From the NCBI GenBank assembly GCA_035544675.1, contig DATKCA010000148.1:5170-69169 (forward strand): DNA of 64,000 nucleotides, given 5' to 3'. Below, in pieces: positions 8,346 to 15,993 of the stretch. The DNA comes from DATKCA01 sp035544675 (GTDB taxonomy: Bacteria; Acidobacteriota; Thermoanaerobaculia; Gp7-AA8). A program made the translations under genes and the position numbers. The notes beneath the pieces are model-generated. The model made no database searches. It saw only the letters and a program-made list of their open reading frames with translations, and was not told where the DNA came from. Each line of letters starts with the position of its first letter. The stretch's first letter is position 1.

Positions 8346-9353
8346 ATGTCGAACCGCTGCGCGACTGCTCTGGCCCTCTGTCTTCTGCTCCCTTTGTCCG
8401 CGACCGCGCAGGACGGCGGATCGGGCCGGCCGATGCCGATGCCATCGCCATCGGCCGCCATCACAGGGTTCGTGACGACCGTGGGCGGAAACCTGATCAC
8501 GCTTCTCAACGGCGCGGTGACGATCGACGCAACGGGCGCCGTCTTTCCCAGCCGCAAAGGAAACGGAACGATCGCCGACGTGAGGCCGGGCCAGCAGATC
8601 ATCGCCGCCATCAGGAATCCCGAGGCGGCGCCGGGAACGATGCTGCTGGCAGCGAGCGTGTTGATCGTCGAGATGCCCGCCGGATCGCTGAGCGGACCGG
8701 TTCAGTCGGTCGACGTGGCCGGCAGCGCGCTCACCATCCTCGGCGCACAGGTGCGTGTCACCGCGAACACGCGGATTCTCTCGTTCAGCCGTGACGGCGC
8801 CGCTACCCTCGAGGACATCAAGGCCGGAGACCACGTCTCCATCGAAGTGAGCATCGACGGCTCAGCGCTCATCGCGGAGAGCATCCGCGTGCTTCCGCCG
8901 ATTCCGAACGCCGCCGTTGACGGCACCGTGAAGTCGATCGGCACCACATCGTGGGTGATTACGACTCTGCAGGGCGACGTGACGGTGACCGTCACTCCCG
9001 ACACCCGGATCGATCCCACCGTGAAGGCCGGCGATCCCGTGCACGTCATCGGGATGGCCGACGCCGCCGGCAGCATCACCGCCATCGCCATCTACGCCGC
9101 CAGGCCGAGGCCTGCAGAACCGCCGGGCCAGCCGGGGCTGGAGGGGACGGTCCAATCGATCGGCGCCACATCGTGGGTGATCACGACCGGCGGCGGCGAC
9201 ATCACGATCACCGTGGACCGCAACACGAAGATCGACCCGGCCGTGAAGGTCGGTGACACGGTCATCGTGATCGTCAGGCGGGACGCGGCGGGCAATCTCC
9301 TGGCCGTCTCCATCCACAAAGCGGAGTCGAAACGCCGCTCCACGCGCGCCTGA
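8346..9353 (+). CDS. Secreted protein with repeated DUF5666 domains
   Basis: 335 residues with a signal peptide (ALALCLLLPLSATAQ) and then about four beta-rich repeats of 65-75 residues, each of the form GxVxSIGxxSWVITT...DTRI...VKAGDxVxV. The third and fourth repeats share SIGTTSWVITT and SIGATSWVITT and are nearly identical in DNA around 8936 and 9159, pointing to recent internal duplication. DUF5666 is an OB-like or barrel domain of unknown function in exported proteins. The start follows a leaderless-type -10. Confidence 0.8.
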   Translation: MSNRCATALALCLLLPLSATAQDGGSGRPMPMPSPSAAITGFVTTVGGNLITLLNGAVTIDATGAVFPSRKGNGTIADVRPGQQIIAAIRNPEAAPGTMLLAASVLIVEMPAGSLSGPVQSVDVAGSALTILGAQVRVTANTRILSFSRDGAATLEDIKAGDHVSIEVSIDGSALIAESIRVLPPIPNAAVDGTVKSIGTTSWVITTLQGDVTVTVTPDTRIDPTVKAGDPVHVIGMADAAGSITAIAIYAARPRPAEPPGQPGLEGTVQSIGATSWVITTGGGDITITVDRNTKIDPAVKVGDTVIVIVRRDAAGNLLAVSIHKAESKRRSTRA

Positions 9354-9401
9354 TCACACGCGGCCGGGCGTTGTGTTGCGCTGAGCCGGGCATGAGCTCC
9401 T

Positions 9402-10112
9402 TCATCGCCAGATCGCATCCAGAATGGGCACCTTCAAGTAGTAGTTGCCGAGGTTGAGGGCGGCGGTCTCACCAGCATTGTTCCAGGTGAGGCGGCGGAG
9501 CTTGAGCAGCACGACTTTGTGGTGGCCGCGGAAGTTCAGCTCGATGTAGACGGGTGTGCCGGGGATTTTGCGGACGACGTCGGCGGAGCGTCCGGAGAGG
9601 CCGCGGATGGCGGCGTCGATGATCGCGCGGAACTGCGCGTTGGCGGGGACGTCGCGGGTGGTCCAGACGTCGATCCACTCCGTCTTGTTGTATTGCAGAC
9701 GGTAGCGCATGGCCACGAGTGAGCCGACTTTGCCGGCCGTCGGGCCGACGATGCGCGGGACATCTTCGAACTCGTCGGTACCAGCCGCGATCATCGCCGT
9801 CATCTCCGTAAACGCGACGTCGGTGTACATGCGCACCATCGGTTTGAGCACCGTCAGGGTCCGCGCGCCGTTGCGGCTGAACGCGTTCAGCAGCGAGCTG
9901 TCGGCGCGGAGGCCGGCCGGGTAGACATGGATCCTGATGTCGCCGAAGCGGCCAAACGTCGGAAAGACGGCGCCGAGGTTCGCGTCGAGCTCGAGATGGT
10001 ACGGGCGCGGCGCGGAGTGCGCCGGCTGGATGAGGCAAAACAAAAGGGCGGCCGCAAGCGCGCGGACGCGCCGGAACTCTCTACGCCGGTCGCCGGTCTT
10101 CACCGCGGACAC
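9402..10112 (-). CDS. Secreted protein of unknown function
   Basis: About 236 residues if translation starts at GTG 10112 (GTG 10103 is the alternative); no Shine-Dalgarno decides. A hydrophobic segment LAAALLFCLIQPAHSA looks like a signal peptide. The mature part contains HLELDANLGAVFPTFGRFG and NKTEWIDVWTTRDVP and ends YYLKVPILDAIWR. I do not recognise the family. It is convergent with the DUF5666 gene and follows MOSC by 40 bases on the same strand, so it could be the tail of that operon. Confidence 0.6.
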   Translation of the reverse strand: MSAVKTGDRRREFRRVRALAAALLFCLIQPAHSAPRPYHLELDANLGAVFPTFGRFGDIRIHVYPAGLRADSSLLNAFSRNGARTLTVLKPMVRMYTDVAFTEMTAMIAAGTDEFEDVPRIVGPTAGKVGSLVAMRYRLQYNKTEWIDVWTTRDVPANAQFRAIIDAAIRGLSGRSADVVRKIPGTPVYIELNFRGHHKVVLLKLRRLTWNNAGETAALNLGNYYLKVPILDAIWR

Positions 10113-10152
10113 TGTAGCGGAGTTCTTGACGCTTGTTGCCGGTACTCGGAAC

Positions 10153-10884
10153 TCACCGTGGCTCGAAGAAAACGGGCTGCCCCGCCGCGACGCGGCCGCG
10201 TCGTGTGGTGGCACCGTAAACCCCGGCCTTATTGTTCCTCTCCCGAACAACCGCCTTCAGCACCTCCGAGTCGATCCGAGCCGAGTCAGGATCGAAGTTG
10301 ACCATCGAGCAACGCTCGTCGCGATTCGTGATGCTGATGGCTGGGCCGTCCTTGTCTTCTCCGAACGTGAGCACGCCATTCACCCACTCGTCCTCCTCGA
10401 AGGGGATGGATCGAAGGGTTGCAATCAGGATGTTCGGCCGGAACCTTCGAACGTCTGCGGGCCGCGCACTGAGCTTCCCGATTTCGGCCACCGTGGTGGA
10501 GGTAATCAGTGAGACGCTCGCTTCGTCGAAGATGCCGCGGTTGAGATGCATCATCTCGACGGGTGAGCCGTGGCGGAGACCAACCTCCGCCGCCAATTCT
10601 TCGCCAAAAAGCGCCAGGTCCCGTCCATCTGGCGTGCGAAGGTGTGTCGGCAAGCTTCCGGCGACAGCCGGTTCTCGCCGCTGTGGGGCATAGAGAATGA
10701 GCTCCGGAACTTTGCTCGCCGTCAGCCAGGGGAAACCGCTGCGATCGTCAACCCGACGGAAGGCGAGACGCCGGTCACCATCAAGGCCGTGCCAGCCCAG
10801 ATCGGCGACGTCGAGAAGCTCGCCGCTCATCGACTTCACGGGATAGCGGAACAGAGCCTCTACTTCACCAATCTTCGTAGGCAT
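10153..10884 (-). CDS. MOSC domain protein with N-terminal beta-barrel
   Basis: 243 residues. The N-terminus has the MOSC_N pattern (VEALFRYPVKSMSGE, GLDGDRRLAF). The MOSC domain follows with FRPNILI and CSMVNFDPDSA, whose Cys sits where YcbX/MOSC proteins carry the catalytic or sulfur-carrying residue. MOSC proteins bind molybdenum cofactor or transfer sulfur. It lies 25 bases downstream of tusA on the same strand, suggesting it belongs to the same operon and handles sulfur or Moco delivery. That link is inference from position. Confidence 0.85.
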   Translation of the reverse strand: MPTKIGEVEALFRYPVKSMSGELLDVADLGWHGLDGDRRLAFRRVDDRSGFPWLTASKVPELILYAPQRREPAVAGSLPTHLRTPDGRDLALFGEELAAEVGLRHGSPVEMMHLNRGIFDEASVSLITSTTVAEIGKLSARPADVRRFRPNILIATLRSIPFEEDEWVNGVLTFGEDKDGPAISITNRDERCSMVNFDPDSARIDSEVLKAVVRERNNKAGVYGATTRRGRVAAGQPVFFEPR

Positions 10885-10909
10885 GCTTTCGAATTGTCAG
10901 GGCAGCGTA

Positions 10910-11179
10910 TCAGCGCGGAACCGCGTCCGCATCGCGTGAGGCCGTCTTCTCCAGCACATGCACGAAGACCTTCGTCCCCGTCTCGTCCGTATCCTCGCGC
11001 TGCTCACGCAGCGCGGCGTGCTTTGCCGTCTTCACCCATCCGCGGAAATCGGCCATCGAGCCGGGATCGGTGGCGATCACTTCCAGAATGTCGCCGACTG
11101 CGAGAGTGTCCAGCTCCTTTTTGGCCCTGACGATCGGAATGGGGCACTTCATCCCGCGCACATCGAGCCGTTTCGTCAT
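10910..11179 (-). CDS. tusA: TusA-family sulfur carrier protein
   Basis: 89 residues. It starts MTKRLDVRGMKCPIPIVRAK with the invariant CPxP sulfur-carrier cysteine at residue 12. The core beta-alpha fold (GDILEVIATDPGS, then FRGWVKTAKH) is complete. TusA proteins carry persulfide sulfur between sulfurtransferases in the cytoplasm. Its ATG overlaps the stop of the rhodanese/MBL gene by 4 bases (ATGA), so it is the fourth gene of the ArsR-DsrE-MBL-TusA operon, where it probably passes sulfane sulfur on or takes part in sulfur oxidation. Confidence 0.9.
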   Translation of the reverse strand: MTKRLDVRGMKCPIPIVRAKKELDTLAVGDILEVIATDPGSMADFRGWVKTAKHAALREQREDTDETGTKVFVHVLEKTASRDADAVPR

Positions 11180-12333
11180 GAAGCAGCCACCTCCTCCCGG
11201 ACGCTGGCGGCGCACTGGTTCTTCCCCAGCTCCCATTCCGCGGCTGTTTCCTCGCTCGCGGTCTCCAGACCGAGGTTGACGCGGATGATCCGGTCGTAGA
11301 CGGCGGGCGGAGTCTGGAGCGCCTTTTCCATCGCTTCCACGAACTCGGACTCGCTGTGGATCTGCAGCTCCGGAACGGTGCGCCGGAGATCTCCGAGCCG
11401 CCCCCGGACCACGCCCTGCCCGTCGATCTCCGACGGAGAAGCGTAGTGCGCCGGCAGAATCACCATGTCATCGGGGAGCTTCGCAATCTTCTCGGTCAGC
11501 GTGTGGTACAGCATCTTCCCCCACTCCACTACATGACCGCCCAGGTCGGGGCGGCCGACGCTGCCCACGAAGAGGGTGTCGCCGGTGAGGAGGTGCCGCT
11601 TCCCGGCCAGCAGCGACGTGGAACCTGGAGTGTGGCCGGGCGTGGAGAGAAGACGCACGGTGACGGTGACGCCTCTGGCACCGCCGAGCTGGATCTTCTC
11701 GCCGTCCCGGGCCGGATCGATCCGATGGCGAAGGTCGGCACCCGATCCGGCCGCGACGAAATAGCGGGCCCGATGCCGCGGAGCCAGCTGGGGGCCGCCG
11801 CTGATGTGATCCGCGTGCACGTGCGTGTCGAACACCCCGACGATGTCCGCGCCGAGCTCCTTGATGAACCGCTCGGTTTCTCCGAGGTTGCGTGATGGAT
11901 CGACGACGATGGCCTGGGGGCCGGAGCGGATGACGTAGGAGAGACACCCTTTCCCGCGCCGGTTCATCTGCCAGATCTCGAAGCTCCCCTCTTCGTCCGC
12001 GTCGAGCGGCACGCGCACCGGCTCGAGGTACTGGCCGTAAGCGAGCATGCCGCCGGCGACATTCGCCGCGTCGGTGCCGCGCTCCCGCAACTGCCGGGCG
12101 ATCAGGTCGGAGGAGTCGCCCTTCGCGCAGATGGCGAAGACCGGCCCGCGATCGCGCGGGACGGAGTCGAGCAACGACTCGTCCTCGAGGAAGTCGAAGT
12201 ACGGCCTGTGCATCGTGTCGACCGGCCCGCGCCCTTCCACCTTCCAGCGCTCGAACTCCTCATCGTTGCGGACGTCGAGCAGGAGGAACCGCTCGCCGGC
12301 GTCGATCTTCCGGAGAAGCTCCTCCACGTTCAT
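11176..12333 (-). CDS. Rhodanese-metallo-beta-lactamase fusion (persulfide dioxygenase-like)
   Basis: 385 residues. Residues 1-100 form a rhodanese domain with active-site loop CAKGDSS. Residues 115-310 form a metallo-beta-lactamase domain with HVHADH, TPGHTPGS, TGDTLFVG and LPAHY, the metal ligands of ETHE1-type persulfide dioxygenases. The combined enzyme would oxidise protein or glutathione persulfide to sulfite and shuttle sulfur. It overlaps DsrE upstream and TusA downstream by 4 bases each. This gene content resembles the BigR-controlled sulfide-detoxification operons of proteobacteria. The domain order here is rhodanese first. Confidence 0.9.
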   Translation of the reverse strand: MNVEELLRKIDAGERFLLLDVRNDEEFERWKVEGRGPVDTMHRPYFDFLEDESLLDSVPRDRGPVFAICAKGDSSDLIARQLRERGTDAANVAGGMLAYGQYLEPVRVPLDADEEGSFEIWQMNRRGKGCLSYVIRSGPQAIVVDPSRNLGETERFIKELGADIVGVFDTHVHADHISGGPQLAPRHRARYFVAAGSGADLRHRIDPARDGEKIQLGGARGVTVTVRLLSTPGHTPGSTSLLAGKRHLLTGDTLFVGSVGRPDLGGHVVEWGKMLYHTLTEKIAKLPDDMVILPAHYASPSEIDGQGVVRGRLGDLRRTVPELQIHSESEFVEAMEKALQTPPAVYDRIIRVNLGLETASEETAAEWELGKNQCAASVREEVAAS

Positions 12334-12896
12334 AGGAACAGTGACACGCGGGCATGCGCCGCCTCGGCCATGAACGCCGCGACGCCGCCCAGTTCGACGT
12401 CATCGGCCAGCTGCTCACGCTCGACGCCCATGACGTCCATGGACATCGTGCAGGCGATCATCTTCACTCCCAGGTCGCGGGCCATGGCCATCATCTCCTC
12501 CACGGAGGAGACGTTCTTCTCCTTCATCATCGTGCGCAGCATCGATGCGCCCACGCCGAAGAAGTTCATCTTCGAAACGCCCATCGACTCGGTGGAGGAG
12601 GGGGTCATCACCGCGAACATCTTCTCTTTGAGGGTCCTGCCCGAAAGCGCGGCCGCTCCCTTCTTCTTCAGTGCGGAGAGTCCCCAGAACGTGAAGAACA
12701 TGGTGGTCTCGAGGCCGGACGCCGCCGCGCCGGTGGCCAGTACGAGCGAGGCCAGGAGCTTGTCGAGATCGCCGCTGAAGACGATGATGGCCGCCTTGTC
12801 CTGCGGCGTGCGCTCGCGCAGCTCGGCGATCTCGCTTCGCAGAATCTCGATCTGCCGGACCAGTTCCGCGGTCGTTGGTTCGGTGAGGGTGGTCAT
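12330..12896 (-). CDS. DsrE/DsrF-like (DrsE) sulfur relay protein
   Basis: 188 residues from ATG 12896, chosen because AGGAGG lies 6 bases upstream; an in-frame GTG two codons earlier sits inside that site. A coiled N-terminus (LVRQIEILRSEIAELRER) precedes the DsrE fold: AAIIVFSGDLDKLLASLVLA, TMFFTFWGLSALKKK, MNFFGVGASML and KMIACTMSMDVMG, with the Cys in the usual place. Such proteins bind or transfer sulfane sulfur at the membrane or to TusA. Overlaps the rhodanese/MBL gene by 4 bases. Confidence 0.9.
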   Translation of the reverse strand: MTTLTEPTTAELVRQIEILRSEIAELRERTPQDKAAIIVFSGDLDKLLASLVLATGAAASGLETTMFFTFWGLSALKKKGAAALSGRTLKEKMFAVMTPSSTESMGVSKMNFFGVGASMLRTMMKEKNVSSVEEMMAMARDLGVKMIACTMSMDVMGVEREQLADDVELGGVAAFMAEAAHARVSLFL

Positions 12897-12919
12897 GAGC
12901 ACCTCCTGTTGTTGGGGGG

Positions 12920-13291
12920 TCAGCGGGCCCGGTGAAGCTCCGGCGCGAGGCGCGCATCGCGCACGAGGCGCCGGCTCAGGCTCGTGCAGACAGCGTCACA
13001 GAGATCGAAGACCGAGGGGTCGTCGATGTAGCAGTAGACCTGGTTGCCATCCTGGCGGCGGGCCACGAGGCCGGACTCCTGCAGGGTGCGCAGGTGTTTG
13101 CTCACGTTCGGCTGGGTGGAGCCGACGGCGGCCACGAGCTCGGAGACGTTCTTCTGGCCGTTGCGGAGCTCTTCCAGGATGCGCACGCGCAGCGGCTCGC
13201 CGAGCACGCGGAACCGGGCCGCCACCATGTCGATGGCCTCGGGGGAGAGCCTGGCGTGACGTTTCCGTCTGGCAATGGTCTTCACGTTCAT
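12920..13291 (-). CDS. ArsR/SmtB-family repressor of the sulfur operon
   Basis: 123 residues from the ATG at 13291. The winged helix is typical: FRVLGEPLRVRILEELRNG, VSELVAAVGSTQPNVSKHLR, LVARRQDGNQVYCYI. Three cysteines (residues 87, 98, 102) cluster in the wing and last helix. The persulfide sensors BigR and SqrR use a Cys pair in helices 2 and 5, so this arrangement would be different. An upstream in-frame ATG at 13312 lies inside the operator and downstream of the predicted -35, so I prefer 13291. First gene of the DsrE-MBL-TusA operon; probably autoregulated. Confidence 0.85.
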   Translation of the reverse strand: MNVKTIARRKRHARLSPEAIDMVAARFRVLGEPLRVRILEELRNGQKNVSELVAAVGSTQPNVSKHLRTLQESGLVARRQDGNQVYCYIDDPSVFDLCDAVCTSLSRRLVRDARLAPELHRAR

Positions 13292-13297
13292 CGCTCC

Positions 13298-13327
13298 GAC
13301 TGTATGACTCATTGCTTATACAGTCAA
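13298..13327 (-). promoter_or_regulatory. ArsR promoter with overlapping inverted-repeat operator
   Basis: The minus strand reads TTGACT (13327-13322), a 17-base spacer, then TACAGT (13304-13299), 7 bases before ATG 13291. A perfect 8-bp inverted repeat, GACTGTAT and ATACAGTC separated by 12 bases (13298-13325), covers both hexamers. This is the expected geometry for an ArsR-type dimer that blocks RNA polymerase. Confidence 0.75.
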
Positions 13328-13382
13328 CGGCCGGAAGTCATTCCGGGCGCGGCGATCCGCCACATTCTACGAGTGCGATACC

Positions 13383-14945
13383 TCAGAGGGCGATCTGCAA
13401 CACGGCGTCACGACGGGCCGGCGGGAGGGCCTCGTACAGCTCCACGAAGGCGGCGTTCGTCCAGCCGAAACCGATTTCGTTCGCGGCGTAGCCGAAACGG
13501 ATCGTCCCCTCCACGCGCGACTCGCGCTGCACCACGTCGTATTTCTCCAGCACGACGTTGTGCTCGAGGAACTCCTTCAGGATCATGGAGAGGAAGCGCG
13601 CGCTGATCCGGTCGGCTTCCTGGTGATAGCCGTACCGGCGCAGCCCCTCCACGGCAATCCACTGCATCGGCGCCCAGCCGATGGGCGCGTCCCACTGGTT
13701 CCCGCTGGCCTCGGTCGAGGTCTGCAGGCCGCCGCCTCGCTCGAGGAGCGGGAGGGAGGCCACCACGCGCGCGGCCTGCTCCTCGCCGGCGATGCCCGCG
13801 TAGAGGGGAAAGAAGGTGGTCACGTACGGATAGCGGCGGCGGCTTCCGCGGCGGAAGTCGAAGTCGTAGTAGAGACCGTCGCGCTCGTCCCACATCAACG
13901 CGTCGATGACCGCGGCCCGGCGCGCGCTGCGCTCCTGCCAGAGGCTGACTTCTTCCCGGTCGCCGAGGAGGCGGTGCATCTCGGCGATGTCCACCTCCAT
14001 CTGGTGGAGGAGGCAGTTGAGGTCGACCGGCAGCATGTCGAGGATCGCTGCGTTGAAGTGGCCGAAGCGGTTCGAGGGATCGTGACCGCTCTCGCGCATG
14101 GCGCGGTCGGCCTTGAAGAAGCGCGGTGTGAGGCCGTCGGTGCCGGCGTCGAAGAACTCCGCCACCTCGTACTCCGTGATCTCGCCGCCCCGCGTCCGGT
14201 AGAACTCCCCCACCCGGTCGTAGTGCGTGCGTCCATGCTCGTCGGCCTCGTGCACGAACACCTCCGGGGCCGGCCCTTCCCCCGAGTCGTAGTAGCGCGA
14301 CAGCCCCGCCCCCGCGCCGTCGACCAGCTTCTTCCCACTGGTCCAGTAGCGGTAGTACTTCTCGACCAGGTCCAGCGCGCGCCGGAGCCAGGCCCGGTCG
14401 CCGTTGCGGTCGAACGCCGCCAGGACCATCCGCGAGAGGAACGGCGGCTGGGAGCGGGTGAGATAGTACGTGCGGTTCGCGTTGAGCACCGCGCCGTAGT
14501 GCTCGACCTGATAGAGCGCGTTCTCGACCATGTCGTATGCGAACTGCTCCTGGCCGTCCCGCATCAGCCCGATCTGGATGAAGTAACTGTCCCACCCGTA
14601 CATCTCGTTGAAGCTCCCGCCCGGTACGATGTAGTGACGCGGGAGGTAGAGCAGGCCGTGCTGTTCGATGTCCTGCCAGCGACGGGGGAGGGGCCGGATC
14701 TCGATGGCGTCGAGATCGCTCCGATGACCGGCCACCTCCTGCAGGTGCCGCTCGATGGCGCCGAGGTCCTCGTCAGTGGGAACGTAGAGGGGCGCCTTCC
14801 TGCCGGTGGCGGAGATCTTCGGATCGAGCGTGGCCGCGATGATGTCGCCGTGCGATCGCTCCAGCGTGGTCCAGGTCCGGCGGATGTAGTCGCGGAGCGC
14901 CGCCAGGTCCTCCGGCGTGGCGCGCGGTCGGACGTCTGCCGGCAT
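13383..14945 (-). CDS. Trehalase (glycoside hydrolase family 37)
   Basis: 520 residues, no signal peptide, so probably cytoplasmic. Both GH37 signatures are present: PGGSFNEMYGWDSYF near residue 108 and NQWDAPIGWAPMQW near residue 423. The (alpha/alpha)6 barrel sequence between them is intact, including NANRTYYLTRSQPPF and EASGNQWD. It should hydrolyse trehalose to two glucose. AAGGAG precedes the ATG by a few bases. No other trehalose gene is nearby. The 243 bases upstream to the vapB start hold no gene I can support. Confidence 0.9.
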   Translation of the reverse strand: MPADVRPRATPEDLAALRDYIRRTWTTLERSHGDIIAATLDPKISATGRKAPLYVPTDEDLGAIERHLQEVAGHRSDLDAIEIRPLPRRWQDIEQHGLLYLPRHYIVPGGSFNEMYGWDSYFIQIGLMRDGQEQFAYDMVENALYQVEHYGAVLNANRTYYLTRSQPPFLSRMVLAAFDRNGDRAWLRRALDLVEKYYRYWTSGKKLVDGAGAGLSRYYDSGEGPAPEVFVHEADEHGRTHYDRVGEFYRTRGGEITEYEVAEFFDAGTDGLTPRFFKADRAMRESGHDPSNRFGHFNAAILDMLPVDLNCLLHQMEVDIAEMHRLLGDREEVSLWQERSARRAAVIDALMWDERDGLYYDFDFRRGSRRRYPYVTTFFPLYAGIAGEEQAARVVASLPLLERGGGLQTSTEASGNQWDAPIGWAPMQWIAVEGLRRYGYHQEADRISARFLSMILKEFLEHNVVLEKYDVVQRESRVEGTIRFGYAANEIGFGWTNAAFVELYEALPPARRDAVLQIAL

Positions 14946-15175
14946 CGGCTCCTTTTACTGCAGATGACGGATGGCGCGCCACCGCTTTGTGCAAACAGAC
15001 TCCCGCCCGCATGGCAGAACAAGTCCAACGACGATCGTTCATCGACCGGTTGCTCGTGCCGGCCACCCAGCCGCTGCGCTCACCCTCGGGACGACAGGTC
15101 CTCACAGGTTCCGGTCGATCGGCACGACGGCTGGACGGACCAGGTCTGATGTCTGGATGCTCTCGACCCTGATGC

Positions 15176-15181
15176 TATGAT
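15176..15181 (+). promoter_or_regulatory. Extended -10 of the VapBC operon (leaderless type)
   Basis: TATGAT preceded by TGC forms an extended -10, 7 bases before the chosen ATG at 15189. No Shine-Dalgarno is present. Two upstream in-frame ATGs (15177, 15180) lie inside the hexamer, so they cannot be the start if this promoter is used. Confidence 0.5.
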
Positions 15182-15188
15182 GCTGCAC

Positions 15189-15458
15189 ATGCGGACCACG
15201 CTGACCATCGAGGATCGGATCGCGCGCGATCTGAAACGGATCGCCCAACGCTCGGGCAAGCCTTTCAAAGTCGTGGTGAACGAAACGCTGGAGGCTGGCC
15301 TGGCCTCGGCACGGGAGCCGCGGAAGCCCCGGCGCTATCGGCTCCGCACCGCTTCGCTGGGAGCCGTCAGGAAAGGCATCGACCTCGACAGGTCGCTGAC
15401 CCTTGCCGACTCCCTCGAGGACGAGGAGCTCGTTCGCAAGATGGACCTGCGCAAGTGA
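15189..15458 (+). CDS. VapB-type antitoxin
   Basis: 89 residues. It begins MRTTLTIEDRIARDLKRIAQ, a ribbon-helix-helix-like DNA-binding N-terminus frequent in antitoxins paired with PIN toxins, followed by SGKPFKVVVNETLEAGL and a basic linker. Residues 60-89 (LDRSLTLADSLEDEELV) would wrap the toxin. The stop overlaps the GTG of the PIN gene by 4 bases, the standard coupling of type II toxin-antitoxin pairs. Start chosen from the antitoxin N-terminus and the -10 position. Confidence 0.8.
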   Translation: MRTTLTIEDRIARDLKRIAQRSGKPFKVVVNETLEAGLASAREPRKPRRYRLRTASLGAVRKGIDLDRSLTLADSLEDEELVRKMDLRK

Positions 15459-15886
15459 AGCTCGTCGACACGAACGTTCTGATCTACGCGGTCAACTCCG
15501 ACGCCCCCCATCACGAACGGATGCGACGATGGCTCGAATCCGCATTGTCGGCAACCGAGCCGGTCGGGATGTCGTGGGGCGTGCTGCTGGCCTTTCTCCG
15601 CATCACGACACGGCGCGGGATACTGGAGCGTCCGTTGCCGGCCGAGGACGCGGTGAGCTATGTCGATTCCTGGCTGCAGCAGCCTGCTGTGGAGCTCGTC
15701 GTGCCCGGCCCGAATCACTGGGCCATCCTGCGGGCACTCATGACGACATCGGGAACGGCCGGGAACCTGACTTCCGATGCGCATCTGGCGGCGCTCGCGC
15801 TGGAAGGCGGATGGACGCTCGTCTCCACCGACCATGACTTCCTGCGCTTCAGCGGGCTCGCCGTTTTCAACCCGGCGATGGACTGA
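15455..15886 (+). CDS. vapC: VapC-type PIN-domain toxin
   Basis: 143 residues from GTG at 15455. The acidic PIN residues are visible: LVDTNVLIYAVN (first Asp), a middle acidic region EDAVSYVDSW, and TSDAHLAALA plus VSTDHDFLRF near the end. PIN toxins are Mg-dependent RNases that usually cleave tRNA or rRNA. Coupled to the upstream antitoxin by a 4-base overlap. The complete set of acidic residues suggests a functional toxin. Confidence 0.85.
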   Translation: MKLVDTNVLIYAVNSDAPHHERMRRWLESALSATEPVGMSWGVLLAFLRITTRRGILERPLPAEDAVSYVDSWLQQPAVELVVPGPNHWAILRALMTTSGTAGNLTSDAHLAALALEGGWTLVSTDHDFLRFSGLAVFNPAMD

Positions 15887-15980
15887 TACGCCTTTCGCCG
15901 CAGACCGCGACCCGAGCCGCCTGGCAGAGCGTGCGGGAGATGATGGTCGCCGGCGCCGCAAGCGCCGCCGATCGCCGTGA

Positions 15981-15986
15981 TACCTT
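15981..15986 (+). promoter_or_regulatory. Extended -10 of the Soe-like operon (leaderless type)
   Basis: TGA-TACCTT, 7 bases upstream of ATG 15994. No Shine-Dalgarno is found. It would be the promoter of the three-gene molybdoenzyme/SulP operon. Confidence 0.4.
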
Positions 15987-15993
15987 CCCAACC

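Noticed and set aside
7804..8451. N-terminal extension of the TonB receptor frame by 216 codons
   Set aside because: It overlaps the divergent CMD gene, and the signal peptide begins at 7803. The extension has no domain.
14946..15188. A gene between trehalase and vapB
   Set aside because: Short frames exist but have no ribosome site or recognisable product. The region probably holds only promoters.
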